A stretch of DNA of 64,000 nucleotides from an uncultured Eubacteriales bacterium. Lineage in GTDB: Bacteria > Bacillota > Clostridia > Oscillospirales > CAG-272. This document shows positions 1-7,979 of this stretch, in pieces. Numbering within the stretch: position 1 is the stretch's first letter; each line of letters begins with the position of its first letter. A model generated the notes under the pieces. The model did no database searches, was not told the DNA's origin, and saw only the letters and a program-made list of their open reading frames with translations. The stretch spans positions 60,551 to 124,550 of the forward strand of contig CAKSZH010000006.1 in assembly GCA_934525675.1 (NCBI GenBank), read 5' to 3'. A program made the translations under genes and the position numbers.

Positions 1-84
1 AGTATTCGCTCGCACTTCTGACTTTGCGTTTATTATACCACATTATGTTCCGTAGTTCAATACTTTTGACGAGAATATTTAAAT

Positions 85-100
85 TGTTTCACGTGAAACA
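85..100. promoter_or_regulatory. parS site (ParB/Spo0J binding), perfect
   Basis: The 16-bp palindrome TGTTTCACGTGAAACA is an exact match to the bacterial parS consensus. ParB nucleates here and recruits condensin for origin segregation. Confidence 0.93.
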
Positions 101-267
101 TTGCGATTTTTTGACGTGTCAAGCGCAAGCGCACATTGTTACAAACAGTTTCGGCGGTCAGTAAGATCGGCGAATTTCGTTAACCGCTCCTGTAAACTAT
201 TAACAAGGCAAGTGTTGTAACAAGTGTTGTGTTATAAAACCATATTATAGTGTCCCTGCAAAAGCAA

Positions 268-283
268 TGTTTCACGTGAAGCA
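268..283. promoter_or_regulatory. parS site, one mismatch
   Basis: TGTTTCACGTGAAGCA differs from the parS consensus at one position in the right arm. Degenerate parS sites of this kind commonly accompany perfect ones near oriC. Confidence 0.85.
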
Positions 284-430
284 AATCCCGCACATTACAC
301 TTTGCCTGTTCAAAGCGCTGCTATGTTGCATATTTTTCAATATGCCATGACACACGCGCCTCATAGCAGCTTTTCTTCCAACGCGCCGTTTGAGTTAGAG
401 TTGCATTTTGCATTTATAGCGGGATACAAC

Positions 431-446
431 TGTTTCACGTGAAACA
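431..446. promoter_or_regulatory. parS site (ParB/Spo0J binding), perfect
   Basis: A second exact TGTTTCACGTGAAACA palindrome, 346 bp from the first. Three sites within 370 bp mark a ParB-loading zone. Confidence 0.93.
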
Positions 447-837
447 CACACAATATTAGGGTGTAAAATTTTAATAACCAAAAATTGTGTAAAGCCGCGC
501 GACACACAGTCGTATAAATGTGGAGGTCAAAAAGCGTGAATGGTGGAAGGCAAATCATGCATCATTTTGTAACGGGAGTGTATTTACTGCACAAGTACCT
601 AAATGCCGTCATTTTCTCAAATGTTAAGTACTATTGATATGCGCCAAACATTTCAAACGCAGCACCGATAAAAATAACTTGAAAATGTAGCAATATTCCA
701 TTATAACTCGCAAAATTCCAAAGCGGCAAATTATTGGACAACAAATCGGCAATAAGGTAGACGCAAATTCAGGTTGCAATCATAACCGCCGCCAAAGCGC
801 AAAAATCAAACAGAAAGCAAAAGCAGGGACAAAGAAA

Positions 838-862
838 AGCCCCCCCGGAACCGGGGGCGGCT
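838..862 (-). terminator. Hairpin terminator downstream of rsmG
   Basis: A GC-rich inverted repeat (AGCC...GGCT with an internal CCGG-AA-CCGG) is followed, on the minus strand, by CTTTTCTTT. It lies about 300 nt past the rsmG stop with no other minus-strand gene before it. Confidence 0.6.
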
Positions 863-1158
863 ATAAAACCAATATAAGCAAAGAAGTAACGCGTTTTTAT
901 GCCGGGCAACACAAGCGCGATTCGCCCGCGTGCAAGCCATGTGATATCTATTATGGAATGTAGGTTATGCGGGTAAACGACGTAAAAAGCCGAAAAGCGC
1001 CTTTTGCAATGCAAAACAACGCATATACTTACAAAACGCCGCCACAAGCAAGATAAAACCGATCCGACAGGCAAACAACCACGATGCAACCAAGCAAAAT
1101 CAGCAAATGCAACGGCAAAACCACATCAACCCGGCACGGCACGGTCAACCGAAAGTTG

Positions 1159-1917
1159 TTACAACGGTTTCTTAAGAATCTGTGTATACTTTCGGGGGTA
1201 TTGCGGGGAACAAGCGCCGTTTTTTTTACACAGAATGATGGCGCGCTGTTCGGTCGACAGCTGAATCTGCTGTTCCGGGGAATTCACATAGCGATACAGA
1301 CTATAAATCAACAGTTCAGGGGTAGGGCAACCAAGCAGATGTAGTGCACGGCAGGCTTCAGCCAGTTCCGCTTCGGCTTTTGCGCCTTTCAGCGCAAGGA
1401 AAACACCGTTTTGCTTCAAAAACGGCACGCAAAGTTCAACCAGAACAGGCAAGGCGGCAACCGCACGGGCAGTGCAAGCATCAAATCCCCCCCGATAAAG
1501 AGGATCATGTGCCAGATCTTCGGCACGCCCGCATAGCGTCTCCAAATGATCAAGCTTCAATTCCTTTGCCGCATCATTGACGAACGTCAGCTTCTTTACC
1601 GTACTGTCAAGCGCGGTAATGTGCAGATCGGGGCGGGCAATGGCAAGCGGCAGCGAAGGAAAACCCGCGCCGCAACCGCAATCGAGCAGGGAAACTCCAT
1701 GCGGCAGGTGCGCCGCGGCAAACAGACAATCCGTGTAGTGAAGCGGGATCATATCCAGCGGATCGCGGATCGCCGTCAGGTTCATCCGGGCATTTGCATC
1801 CACCAGCAGGCAGGTCAGGCGATAAAACCGCTCCGCAAGCGGCTTTGTTGCAAATTCGTCCAATCCGTTTCTGCGCAAATTGGCAAAATAAAAGGCTTCA
1901 AATTGTGTACGTTCCAT
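1159..1917 (-). CDS. rsmG: 16S rRNA (guanine-527-N7)-methyltransferase RsmG
   Basis: RsmG (GidB) uses S-adenosylmethionine to methylate N7 of G527 in 16S rRNA. The 252-residue product has the family's RMNLTAIRD segment (44-52), the SAM-binding motif LLDCGCGAGFPSLPLA (77-92), the TARAVAAL motif (149-156), and the typical end YPRKYTQILKKPL. Length is usual for Firmicutes. The ATG is preceded by GGAG. It follows mnmG on the same strand after 313 bp, with its own promoter in the gap. The rsmG-mnmG pair beside parS sites is the standard origin-proximal order. Confidence 0.95.
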   Translation of the reverse strand: MERTQFEAFYFANLRRNGLDEFATKPLAERFYRLTCLLVDANARMNLTAIRDPLDMIPLHYTDCLFAAAHLPHGVSLLDCGCGAGFPSLPLAIARPDLHITALDSTVKKLTFVNDAAKELKLDHLETLCGRAEDLAHDPLYRGGFDACTARAVAALPVLVELCVPFLKQNGVFLALKGAKAEAELAEACRALHLLGCPTPELLIYSLYRYVNSPEQQIQLSTEQRAIILCKKNGACSPQYPRKYTQILKKPL

Positions 1918-2034
1918 AGTGGTTTACTCCGTTTATTCAAACAAGATCGCTGTGCGACACAGATAACGGGGAACCGGCAGTCTGTCCGCGGGTTACATAT
2001 CCGGAAATTTCTTGTACAATCCGGAGAGCGTTTG

Positions 2035-2063
2035 ATTATAAAACTATCAGGAGGCGGCTTCAA
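2035..2063 (-). promoter_or_regulatory. rsmG promoter
   Basis: On the minus strand TTGAAG (2058-2063) is followed after 17 bp by TATAAT (2035-2040), a good sigma-A promoter about 120 nt upstream of rsmG. Confidence 0.65.
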
Positions 2064-2078
2064 GTGACAAATGTCACA
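2063..2078. promoter_or_regulatory. CRP/FNR-like palindrome next to rsmG promoter
   Basis: AGTGACAAATGTCACA matches TGTGA-N6-TCACA in nine of ten positions and abuts the -35 of the rsmG promoter. This position suits an activator or repressor of the CRP/FNR family, but no such regulator is in the window, so the assignment is tentative. Confidence 0.4.
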
Positions 2079-2230
2079 TTGAAATAGCATTTTGTTCGGA
2101 ATACAAAAGCGGTATCGCTATGACAGTAAAGATCATTTGTCCGCTTTATCGGACATATATCGCCGACAACTAACCGGAAAGACCGACAAGATCCATCGAA
2201 AATTCTATGCGCAAGCAATATTCCGGCATT

Positions 2231-4126
2231 TCAATTGTCCCGTTTATCGGTCTTCATTCCGAGATAAATCAAAAGCACCGATACGTCCGCCGGGTTGACT
2301 CCGCTGATACGCGACGCCTGCCCGACCGTCTCCGGGCGTATCTTGTCCAGTTTTTGCGCCGCTTCAATGCGCAAACCTTTCATGTGCAGGTAATCAAGAT
2401 CGGCTGGCAGGCGTTTGTTTTCTGTCTTTTCCTGTCTTGCCACCTCGGCAAGCTCCCGTCTGATGTAGCCCGCATATTTGATGTCCACCTCAACAGTAGT
2501 ACAGACGGCGCGGGGAAGTGCGGGGCGCTCCGGGTCCAGCGGCGCAAGCGCGGCATAGGTCACAGCGGGGCGGCGCAACAGGTCCGCAAGGGATTCACCG
2601 CTCTTCGCGGGGGATTCCCCAAGCGACAGAAGCAGGGAATTGGCGGCTTCGGGCGACAGATAGGTATGCTCCAGGCGTTCCTTTTCCTGCCGGATCCGCT
2701 CCTGTTTGGAGAGAAAAGCCTCATAGCGTTCGTCGGAAATCAGTCCCGCGTCGTGTCCGAGCGGGGTCAGTCGTGCGTCCGCATTGTCCTGACGGAGAAG
2801 CAGGCGGTATTCCGAGCGCGAGGTCATCATGCGGTAAGGCTCGTGCGTGCCCTTGATGACCAGATCGTCAATGAGCGTTCCGATATACGAACCGGAGCGG
2901 GGAAGTGTGAGAGCGGGCTTGTCCAGGACGCGGAGCGCCGCATTGATGCCGGCAACCAGCCCCTGCGCCGCGGCTTCCTCGTAACCGGAGGTACCGTTGA
3001 ACTGTCCCGCGCCGAACAGTCCGGCTATCCGCTTGAATTCCAGCGAATGCTTCATGCCGGTCGGGTCGGCACAATCATATTCGATGGCGTAGGCGTAGCG
3101 CATGATCTCGGCGTGGTCGAATCCGGGCAGAGACTTGAGCATTGCGTCCTGCACGTCGGTCGGCAGGGAAGTGGAGAAGCCCTGAATGTACATTTCTTCG
3201 GTATTCTCCCCAAGCGGCTCGACAAACAGCTGATGGCGCTCTTTGTCGGCAAAACGCACCAATTTGTCCTCAATGGACGGGCAATACCGGGGCCCCGTGC
3301 CGTGGATCTGCCCGGAATACATGGCGCTGCGCGTCAGATTTTCGCGGATGATACGGTGAGTCTCGGAGTTGGTATAGACAATATGACAGGGGATCTGCTC
3401 CATGCCGTCAAAGGCTTTTTCGGGCGTCCGGACGGAATACGGCGTGACACTCGCCTCGCCGGGTTGCTCCTCAAGCACGGAAAAATCAATGCTTCTGCGG
3501 TTCACCCGGGCGGGTGTACCGGTCTTGAAGCGCATCAGATCGACCCCTGCGGCGGCAAGGGACGCGGAAAGTCCCTCCGCGGCAAGAAAACCGTCGGGAC
3601 CGGCAGGATAATTGACATTTCCAACAAAAATCCGTCCGGCAAGGTAGGTCCCGGTCGCAACGATGACGCACTCACAGCCCCAGGTCTCGCCGAGCCGGGT
3701 ACGGACACCGGTAACACGGCGGGTACCGTCGGGATTCTCTTCTGTCAGAAGCTCCGTAACCTCCGCCTGCAAAAGGCGAAGATTGGCAGTTGTTTCCAGC
3801 GTATGTTTCATGAGGCAATGGTACTTCTGCCGGTCCGCCTGTACGCGTTTGGAGTGTACCGCCGCGCCTTTTCCGAGGTTGAGCGTGCGGCTCTGGAGCG
3901 TGACCAGATCCGCGGCTCTTCCCATTTCCCCGCCGAGCGCGTCGATCTCAAACACGAGGTGGCCCTTGGCAGTCCCGCCGATGGAGGGGTTACAGGGCAT
4001 ATTGGCGACCGCGTCAAGCGACATGGTGAACAGGACGGTATCGACCCCCATGCGTGCGGCGGCGAGGGCGGCTTCGATCCCGGCGTGCCCCGCGCCGATG
4101 ACGGCAATTTTTGTGGAATGATTCAT
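2231..4126 (-). CDS. mnmG: tRNA uridine-5-carboxymethylaminomethyl modification enzyme MnmG
   Basis: MnmG (GidA) is the FAD enzyme that, with the GTPase MnmE, installs the cmnm5 group on wobble U34 of tRNAs reading NNA/NNG codons. The 631-residue protein starts with the FAD-binding Rossmann motif GAGHAGIEAALAAARMG (11-27). It carries the family signatures PCNPSIGGTAKGHLVFEIDA and GLFGAGQFNGTSGYEEAAAQ, and ends in the C-terminal helical domain with ISGVNPADVSVLLIYL. Length is standard. mnmE is not in the window. The gap to ahcY upstream is 167 bp and contains a GC-rich hairpin. Confidence 0.97.
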   Translation of the reverse strand: MNHSTKIAVIGAGHAGIEAALAAARMGVDTVLFTMSLDAVANMPCNPSIGGTAKGHLVFEIDALGGEMGRAADLVTLQSRTLNLGKGAAVHSKRVQADRQKYHCLMKHTLETTANLRLLQAEVTELLTEENPDGTRRVTGVRTRLGETWGCECVIVATGTYLAGRIFVGNVNYPAGPDGFLAAEGLSASLAAAGVDLMRFKTGTPARVNRRSIDFSVLEEQPGEASVTPYSVRTPEKAFDGMEQIPCHIVYTNSETHRIIRENLTRSAMYSGQIHGTGPRYCPSIEDKLVRFADKERHQLFVEPLGENTEEMYIQGFSTSLPTDVQDAMLKSLPGFDHAEIMRYAYAIEYDCADPTGMKHSLEFKRIAGLFGAGQFNGTSGYEEAAAQGLVAGINAALRVLDKPALTLPRSGSYIGTLIDDLVIKGTHEPYRMMTSRSEYRLLLRQDNADARLTPLGHDAGLISDERYEAFLSKQERIRQEKERLEHTYLSPEAANSLLLSLGESPAKSGESLADLLRRPAVTYAALAPLDPERPALPRAVCTTVEVDIKYAGYIRRELAEVARQEKTENKRLPADLDYLHMKGLRIEAAQKLDKIRPETVGQASRISGVNPADVSVLLIYLGMKTDKRDN

Positions 4127-4293
4127 AGCTTCAGCCTCGATTTCGGTTACGGAATAAAAATCGGTATGCGGGGAGGGGGAACGGTGAAGAATAGGGAAAG
4201 GAAGGGAAGCGACGGAGGGGGATCCGGCGGCTCCGCGCCGCGTGCGGTGCGGAGCCTGCCCGCGGGCACCCCCAAGGAGCGCGGAACCGCCGC

Positions 4294-5535
4294 TTACTCC
4301 ACCTGTGAAAGATACGCCGTCTGCTCGGGCGTGAGAATATCAATTCCGGTGTGTGACGCGCCGAGTTTGATCAGGGCAACCTCGCGGTCGATTTCGGCAG
4401 GTACGGAATAGACACGGTTTTCGAGCTTGCCGCGATTCTTCGCTAGAAATTCCAGCGACTTTGCCTGAATGGCAAAGGACATATCCATAATCTCCGCAGG
4501 GTGACCGTTTCCGGCGGCAAGATTGACGAGCCGTCCCTCGGCAAGCAGGTTGAGCACTCTGCCGTCGGGCATTTCATAGCCCGTGATGTTCGGCTTGCGC
4601 TCCCAGACGCGGGTTGCAAGGGAAGTCAGCTCTTCCTTGTTGATCTCCACATCAAAATGTCCGCTGTTGGCGAGCAGAACGCCGTCCTTCATGGAGGCAA
4701 AGTGACGTTTACGGAGCACATCGCGGCAGCCCGTCAGGGTCACAAACACGTCGCCGAGCGGCGCCGCCTCGTCCATCGGCATGACGGAAAAGCCGTCCAT
4801 CTGCGCTTCCAGTGCGCGGATGGGGTCGATTTCGGTCACAATGACGCGGGCACCCATGCCCTTGGCACGCATGGCAAGTCCCTTGCCGCACCAGCCGTAG
4901 CCCGCAATGACAAAGGTTTTCCCGGCAACGATGAGATTGGTCGCGTTCATAATACCGTCCAGCGTGGATTGTCCGGTGCCGTAGCGGTTATCGAACAGAT
5001 GCTTGCAGTCGGCGTCGTTGACATCGACCATGGGGTAGTCAAGCAGTCCTGCGCGCTGACGCGCGAACAGACGGTGAATGCCCGTCGTCGTTTCCTCACA
5101 GCCGCCGATGAGATTCTTTGCATAAGCGCGGCATTCGCCGTGGATGAGCGAGGTCAGGTCGCCGCCGTCGTCGATCATGAGATCGGGACAGACGGACAGC
5201 GTTTTTTTCAGATGTTCCCCGTATTCCTCCATACTGACGCCGTGGCGGGCGTACACCGTGAAGCCGTCCGCAACCAGCGATGCGGCAATGTCATCCTGGG
5301 TGGAGAGCGGATTACAGCCGGTCATCGTGACCTCGGCACCGCCCGCACGAAGCACATGACCGAGATACGCGGTCTTGGCTTCCAGGTGAATCGACATGGA
5401 AATCTTCATGCCGGAAAACGGCTTGGTACGCTCGAATTCCGCGCGGATGGAATTCAGAATGGGCATATAGGATCTGACCCAGTTGATCTTGTCATGCCCC
5501 GAGGGGGCAAGCGAAATATCCAGAATATCACTCAT
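4294..5535 (-). CDS. ahcY: Adenosylhomocysteinase (S-adenosylhomocysteine hydrolase)
   Basis: This enzyme hydrolyses S-adenosylhomocysteine to adenosine and homocysteine, clearing the product of SAM-dependent methylations. The 413 residues contain SMSIHLEAKTA with catalytic-site H50, TGCNPLSTQDD (72-82), DDGGDL (122-127), EETTTG near 148-153, FDNRYGTGQS (181-190) and the NAD-binding loop GYGWCGKGL (212-220). It ends without the C-terminal tyrosine-rich tail of long eukaryotic-type enzymes and resembles the short archaeal/thermophile type. Its ATG overlaps the end of alr by 8 bp, so the two are probably translationally coupled. Confidence 0.95.
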   Translation of the reverse strand: MSDILDISLAPSGHDKINWVRSYMPILNSIRAEFERTKPFSGMKISMSIHLEAKTAYLGHVLRAGGAEVTMTGCNPLSTQDDIAASLVADGFTVYARHGVSMEEYGEHLKKTLSVCPDLMIDDGGDLTSLIHGECRAYAKNLIGGCEETTTGIHRLFARQRAGLLDYPMVDVNDADCKHLFDNRYGTGQSTLDGIMNATNLIVAGKTFVIAGYGWCGKGLAMRAKGMGARVIVTEIDPIRALEAQMDGFSVMPMDEAAPLGDVFVTLTGCRDVLRKRHFASMKDGVLLANSGHFDVEINKEELTSLATRVWERKPNITGYEMPDGRVLNLLAEGRLVNLAAGNGHPAEIMDMSFAIQAKSLEFLAKNRGKLENRVYSVPAEIDREVALIKLGASHTGIDILTPEQTAYLSQVE

Positions 5536-6841
5536 GATTCTTTTCGTCCTTTACAATTTGAGATGCGGCAGGTGCCGCCGGTTCTTCTGCGGCAGGTGTA
5601 CTGACCTGCGTTTCCGCGTTGCGGTAAACAAGGGGAATCCGCGCGGACAGAAGGCACAGGCACTCATACGGGATGGTCCCCGCGCGTCTGGCAAGCTCGG
5701 CGATCTGCGACGGCTTGCGTCCGAAGAGCACGACCTCGTCGCCGACCGACGCGGGGATCCCGGTCACGTCCAGCATGCACTGGTCCATGCAGATGTTTCC
5801 GGCAACCGGCGCGGAGAAATCTCCCTTTCCGGTAGAGACCACGACCTGTGCGCCGGTGTAAGCGCGGATAAATCCGTCGGCGTAGCCGATCGGAATGGTG
5901 GCAATGGTGCGGTCGGCAGGCGCGGAATAATGTCCTCCGTAGCTGACCGTTTCGCCGGGGCGGAGCGTATGCAGCTGGGTGATGCGCGTCTTGAGCTGAA
6001 GCACGGGGCGGAGCGCCTCACCGCAGGTGTAGGTTGCATTGAACAGGTCGGAGGGGTACATCCCCCAGAGGGACAGTCCGATCCGGACGCACTCCATGCG
6101 GTATTCCGGATAGCGGAGCGCGGCGGCGGTGTTGCAGACGTGGAGGCAGGCGGGGGCGGCTCCGTCACGCGCAAGCAGGTCACGGACGCGGCAGAAGCGG
6201 TCGTACTGTATTCCGGAAAGTCCCGGTGTCACCGCCGTTTCGTCCGGCTCGTCCGCCGACGCGAAGTGGGTGAACATCCCCTCGACCGAGAGGTTCTGCA
6301 TTTTTTCGATCTCCTTCACCGCGCGCACCGCCTGGGGGATGTCCCCGTCTGTCTGCGCTGCAATGCCGATGCGGTTCATGCCGGTGTCCAGCTTGACGTG
6401 CACACGTACCTTCACGCCTTCGCGCTTTGCGGACGCGTCCAGCGCGGCGGCAAACTCCGGAGAGAAGACCGACTGGATGATGTCGTTTTCCGCCAGCAGT
6501 CTTGCCTCGGTCGGGAAGGTGAAGCCGAGGATCAGAATGTCCGCTGCGGCACGGAGACGCCGGAGCGCCGCACGGAGCGCCGCCGCTTCCTCAATGCAGG
6601 ATACCGCGAAGAAATCACAGCCCTCCGCCGCAAGCGCCTCGGCGCAGGCGTCGGCACCGTGCCCGTAAGCGTCCGCCTTAACCACAGCAATCATGCGGGG
6701 GGTATGACCGTCGGGGGACGTGACCGCCCGGCGGAGCAACCGCCAGTTCCAGCGGAGCGCGTCAAGGTCAATTTCCGACCAGGTTTTGTAGCTTCCGAGC
6801 AGGGGAAGGGAAGAATACAGTTTCGATTCGGATCTGATCAT
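5528..6841 (-). CDS. alr: Alanine racemase
   Basis: A PLP enzyme that interconverts L- and D-alanine for peptidoglycan. I chose the ATG at 6841 (437 residues) because AAAGGCGG precedes it; upstream in-frame codons lack a ribosome binding site. The PLP lysine is K55 in VVKADAYGHG (53-62), and the second-half catalytic tyrosine sits in SYGGHYSAPADRT. A short tail after the C-terminal beta domain (RIPLVYRN) is rich in Ala, Pro and Glu. The promoter at 6887-6915 probably drives alr-ahcY. This partner is unusual: alr normally sits with acpS, ddl or murF. Confidence 0.95.
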   Translation of the reverse strand: MIRSESKLYSSLPLLGSYKTWSEIDLDALRWNWRLLRRAVTSPDGHTPRMIAVVKADAYGHGADACAEALAAEGCDFFAVSCIEEAAALRAALRRLRAAADILILGFTFPTEARLLAENDIIQSVFSPEFAAALDASAKREGVKVRVHVKLDTGMNRIGIAAQTDGDIPQAVRAVKEIEKMQNLSVEGMFTHFASADEPDETAVTPGLSGIQYDRFCRVRDLLARDGAAPACLHVCNTAAALRYPEYRMECVRIGLSLWGMYPSDLFNATYTCGEALRPVLQLKTRITQLHTLRPGETVSYGGHYSAPADRTIATIPIGYADGFIRAYTGAQVVVSTGKGDFSAPVAGNICMDQCMLDVTGIPASVGDEVVLFGRKPSQIAELARRAGTIPYECLCLLSARIPLVYRNAETQVSTPAAEEPAAPAASQIVKDEKNHE

Positions 6842-6886
6842 AAAGCCGCCTTTCATAGAATCCGGGAAAATACATATATATAATAC

Positions 6887-6915
6887 AGTATAGCATATCC
6901 GTCCCGGTTTTGCAA
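6887..6915 (-). promoter_or_regulatory. alr-ahcY promoter
   Basis: Minus-strand TTGCAA (6910-6915), 17 bp, TATACT (6887-6892), 46 nt upstream of the chosen alr start. Confidence 0.75.
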
Positions 6916-7076
6916 CATCGGGTATCAAGAAATCGGAGGCATTCAGCCGGTCCTTCGCACGGCACCGGCGCATGCTTCCGACTGCAATCCCCGAAAGGTC
7001 AACCCCGGTTCCGCCCGACAAAACCGTAGTTCTTCAAAACGCTTCCGGTATATCCGGGGCAAAGAAAGGAATTCTC

Positions 7077-7706
7077 ATGAGCTCGATTTTCCGTTTGCGC
7101 CGCTCAGGCGTCCGTGTATCTGTATCACACGCCCGTATTTCCCACGCCCGTGTGTTTTCCGTCCGTTGTTTTCTTGTCACAGCCGTCCTGCTTCTTGTCC
7201 CCTGCCTGCTTTTCTCCTGCGTCCCGTCGTCCGCCGCCGACCCGTTCACGCTTGTCCGCGGCGATTTTGACGCGGAGATCACTTGGGAGCTTCCGAAAAA
7301 GGACAGCGGTACCTCCTCTCTCCGCGACCCGGCAACGTATACGGCAACCGTGCGTTTCCGGGACGGGCTTCTGGCGATGGCATTCACCTCTCCGGAAAGC
7401 ATGGCGGGCATCGAAGTAACCGAGACCTCGCGCGGTACCGTGATCGCCCGCCGCGGCGGAAAACAGCTGGAAAGCACTGCATTCGGGCAATACCTGACCG
7501 CGGCGCGGCTGCTCACCGAAACCGGAGTCATCTCCGGGCGTGTTTCCGAGCCGGACGGCACCTCGCTCACCTATCTGGTGACGCTCCGGGACGGAACGAA
7601 ACGCACCCGCACCATGTCGCTGGACGGGGATCTCCGTCCCCGTTTTGTAACTGATCCGGGGTACGCCACCATCCGCGTTGTCTGGTTTGAAGCGTCGGAA
7701 AAGTAA
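7077..7706 (+). CDS. Putative lipoprotein of unknown function
   Basis: The chosen ATG (7077) follows AAAGGAATTCTC, a usable ribosome binding site; 209 residues. A basic N-terminus leads into a hydrophobic segment (31-47) ending in LLFSC, so C48 is a likely lipidation site and the protein would be anchored outside the membrane. The mature part (about 160 residues) is predicted beta-rich, with FDAEITWEL, YTATVRFRDGLLAMAF and LTYLVTLRDGTK. This pattern is reminiscent of LolA-like or beta-sandwich lipoproteins, but I do not recognise a family. It is convergent with the ABC exporter and separated from it by a strong hairpin. Confidence 0.7.
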   Translation: MSSIFRLRRSGVRVSVSHARISHARVFSVRCFLVTAVLLLVPCLLFSCVPSSAADPFTLVRGDFDAEITWELPKKDSGTSSLRDPATYTATVRFRDGLLAMAFTSPESMAGIEVTETSRGTVIARRGGKQLESTAFGQYLTAARLLTETGVISGRVSEPDGTSLTYLVTLRDGTKRTRTMSLDGDLRPRFVTDPGYATIRVVWFEASEK

Positions 7707-7916
7707 GCGCTTCCGCTTCTTCACCACGCCGCCACTTGACCGGCAAAACGGGGAAACATTCTTTCCGTCCCGCGCTGACGGGAAGCGTAACCGGAACGTC
7801 CGTGTGCATTTTCTTTCCGCACCGCGGACGGGTGCCCGCCGCCACGCCCGCAGACCGTATCCTGCGGGCGGGCGGATCCCCGTCCCCCGGCGCTCCGTCC
7901 GCCGTCCCCAACCGCA

Positions 7917-7956
7917 AAGCCCCCCGGCTGCCGCATACGCGGCAGCCGGGGGGCTT
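7917..7956. terminator. Bidirectional terminator between convergent genes
   Basis: An 18-bp GC-rich stem (AAGCCCCCCGGCTGCCGC and its complement) with a 4-nt ATAC loop, followed on the plus strand by CCCTGTATTTTT. It lies between the lipoprotein (+) and ABC permease (-). Confidence 0.85.
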
Positions 7957-7979
7957 CCCTGTATTTTTGAAATTCCGCC

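Larger units (their letters stand above)
1..1158. other. Gene-free AT-rich origin-proximal region
   Basis: This stretch is visibly more AT-rich than the rest of the window and I find no credible gene in it. The two short reading frames here (about 361-558 and 769-1089, minus) lack ribosome binding sites, and one of them runs across a parS site. It holds three parS sites and, near 838-862, a hairpin that can end the rsmG transcript. In many Firmicutes rsmG is followed by noc/parA/parB near oriC, so those genes may lie to the left of this window. I looked for DnaA boxes (TTATNCACA) and saw no convincing one. Confidence 0.7.
1918..2230. other. Intergenic region mnmG-rsmG
   Basis: No gene seen. 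It contains the rsmG promoter (2035-2063), a CRP/FNR-like palindrome (2063-2078) and a small TGTCCG/CGGACA hairpin near 2137-2156, which could attenuate or end transcription coming from mnmG. Confidence 0.6.

Noticed and set aside
769..1089. A 106-codon minus-strand frame near the origin
   Set aside because: No ribosome binding site, Cys/Phe-rich implausible protein, overlaps the rsmG terminator hairpin.
1..1158. oriC with DnaA boxes
   Set aside because: The region suits an origin, but I found no TTATNCACA box on either strand, so only parS sites are claimed.
2207..4411. A 734-codon plus-strand open frame
   Set aside because: Antisense to mnmG, whose identity is certain.
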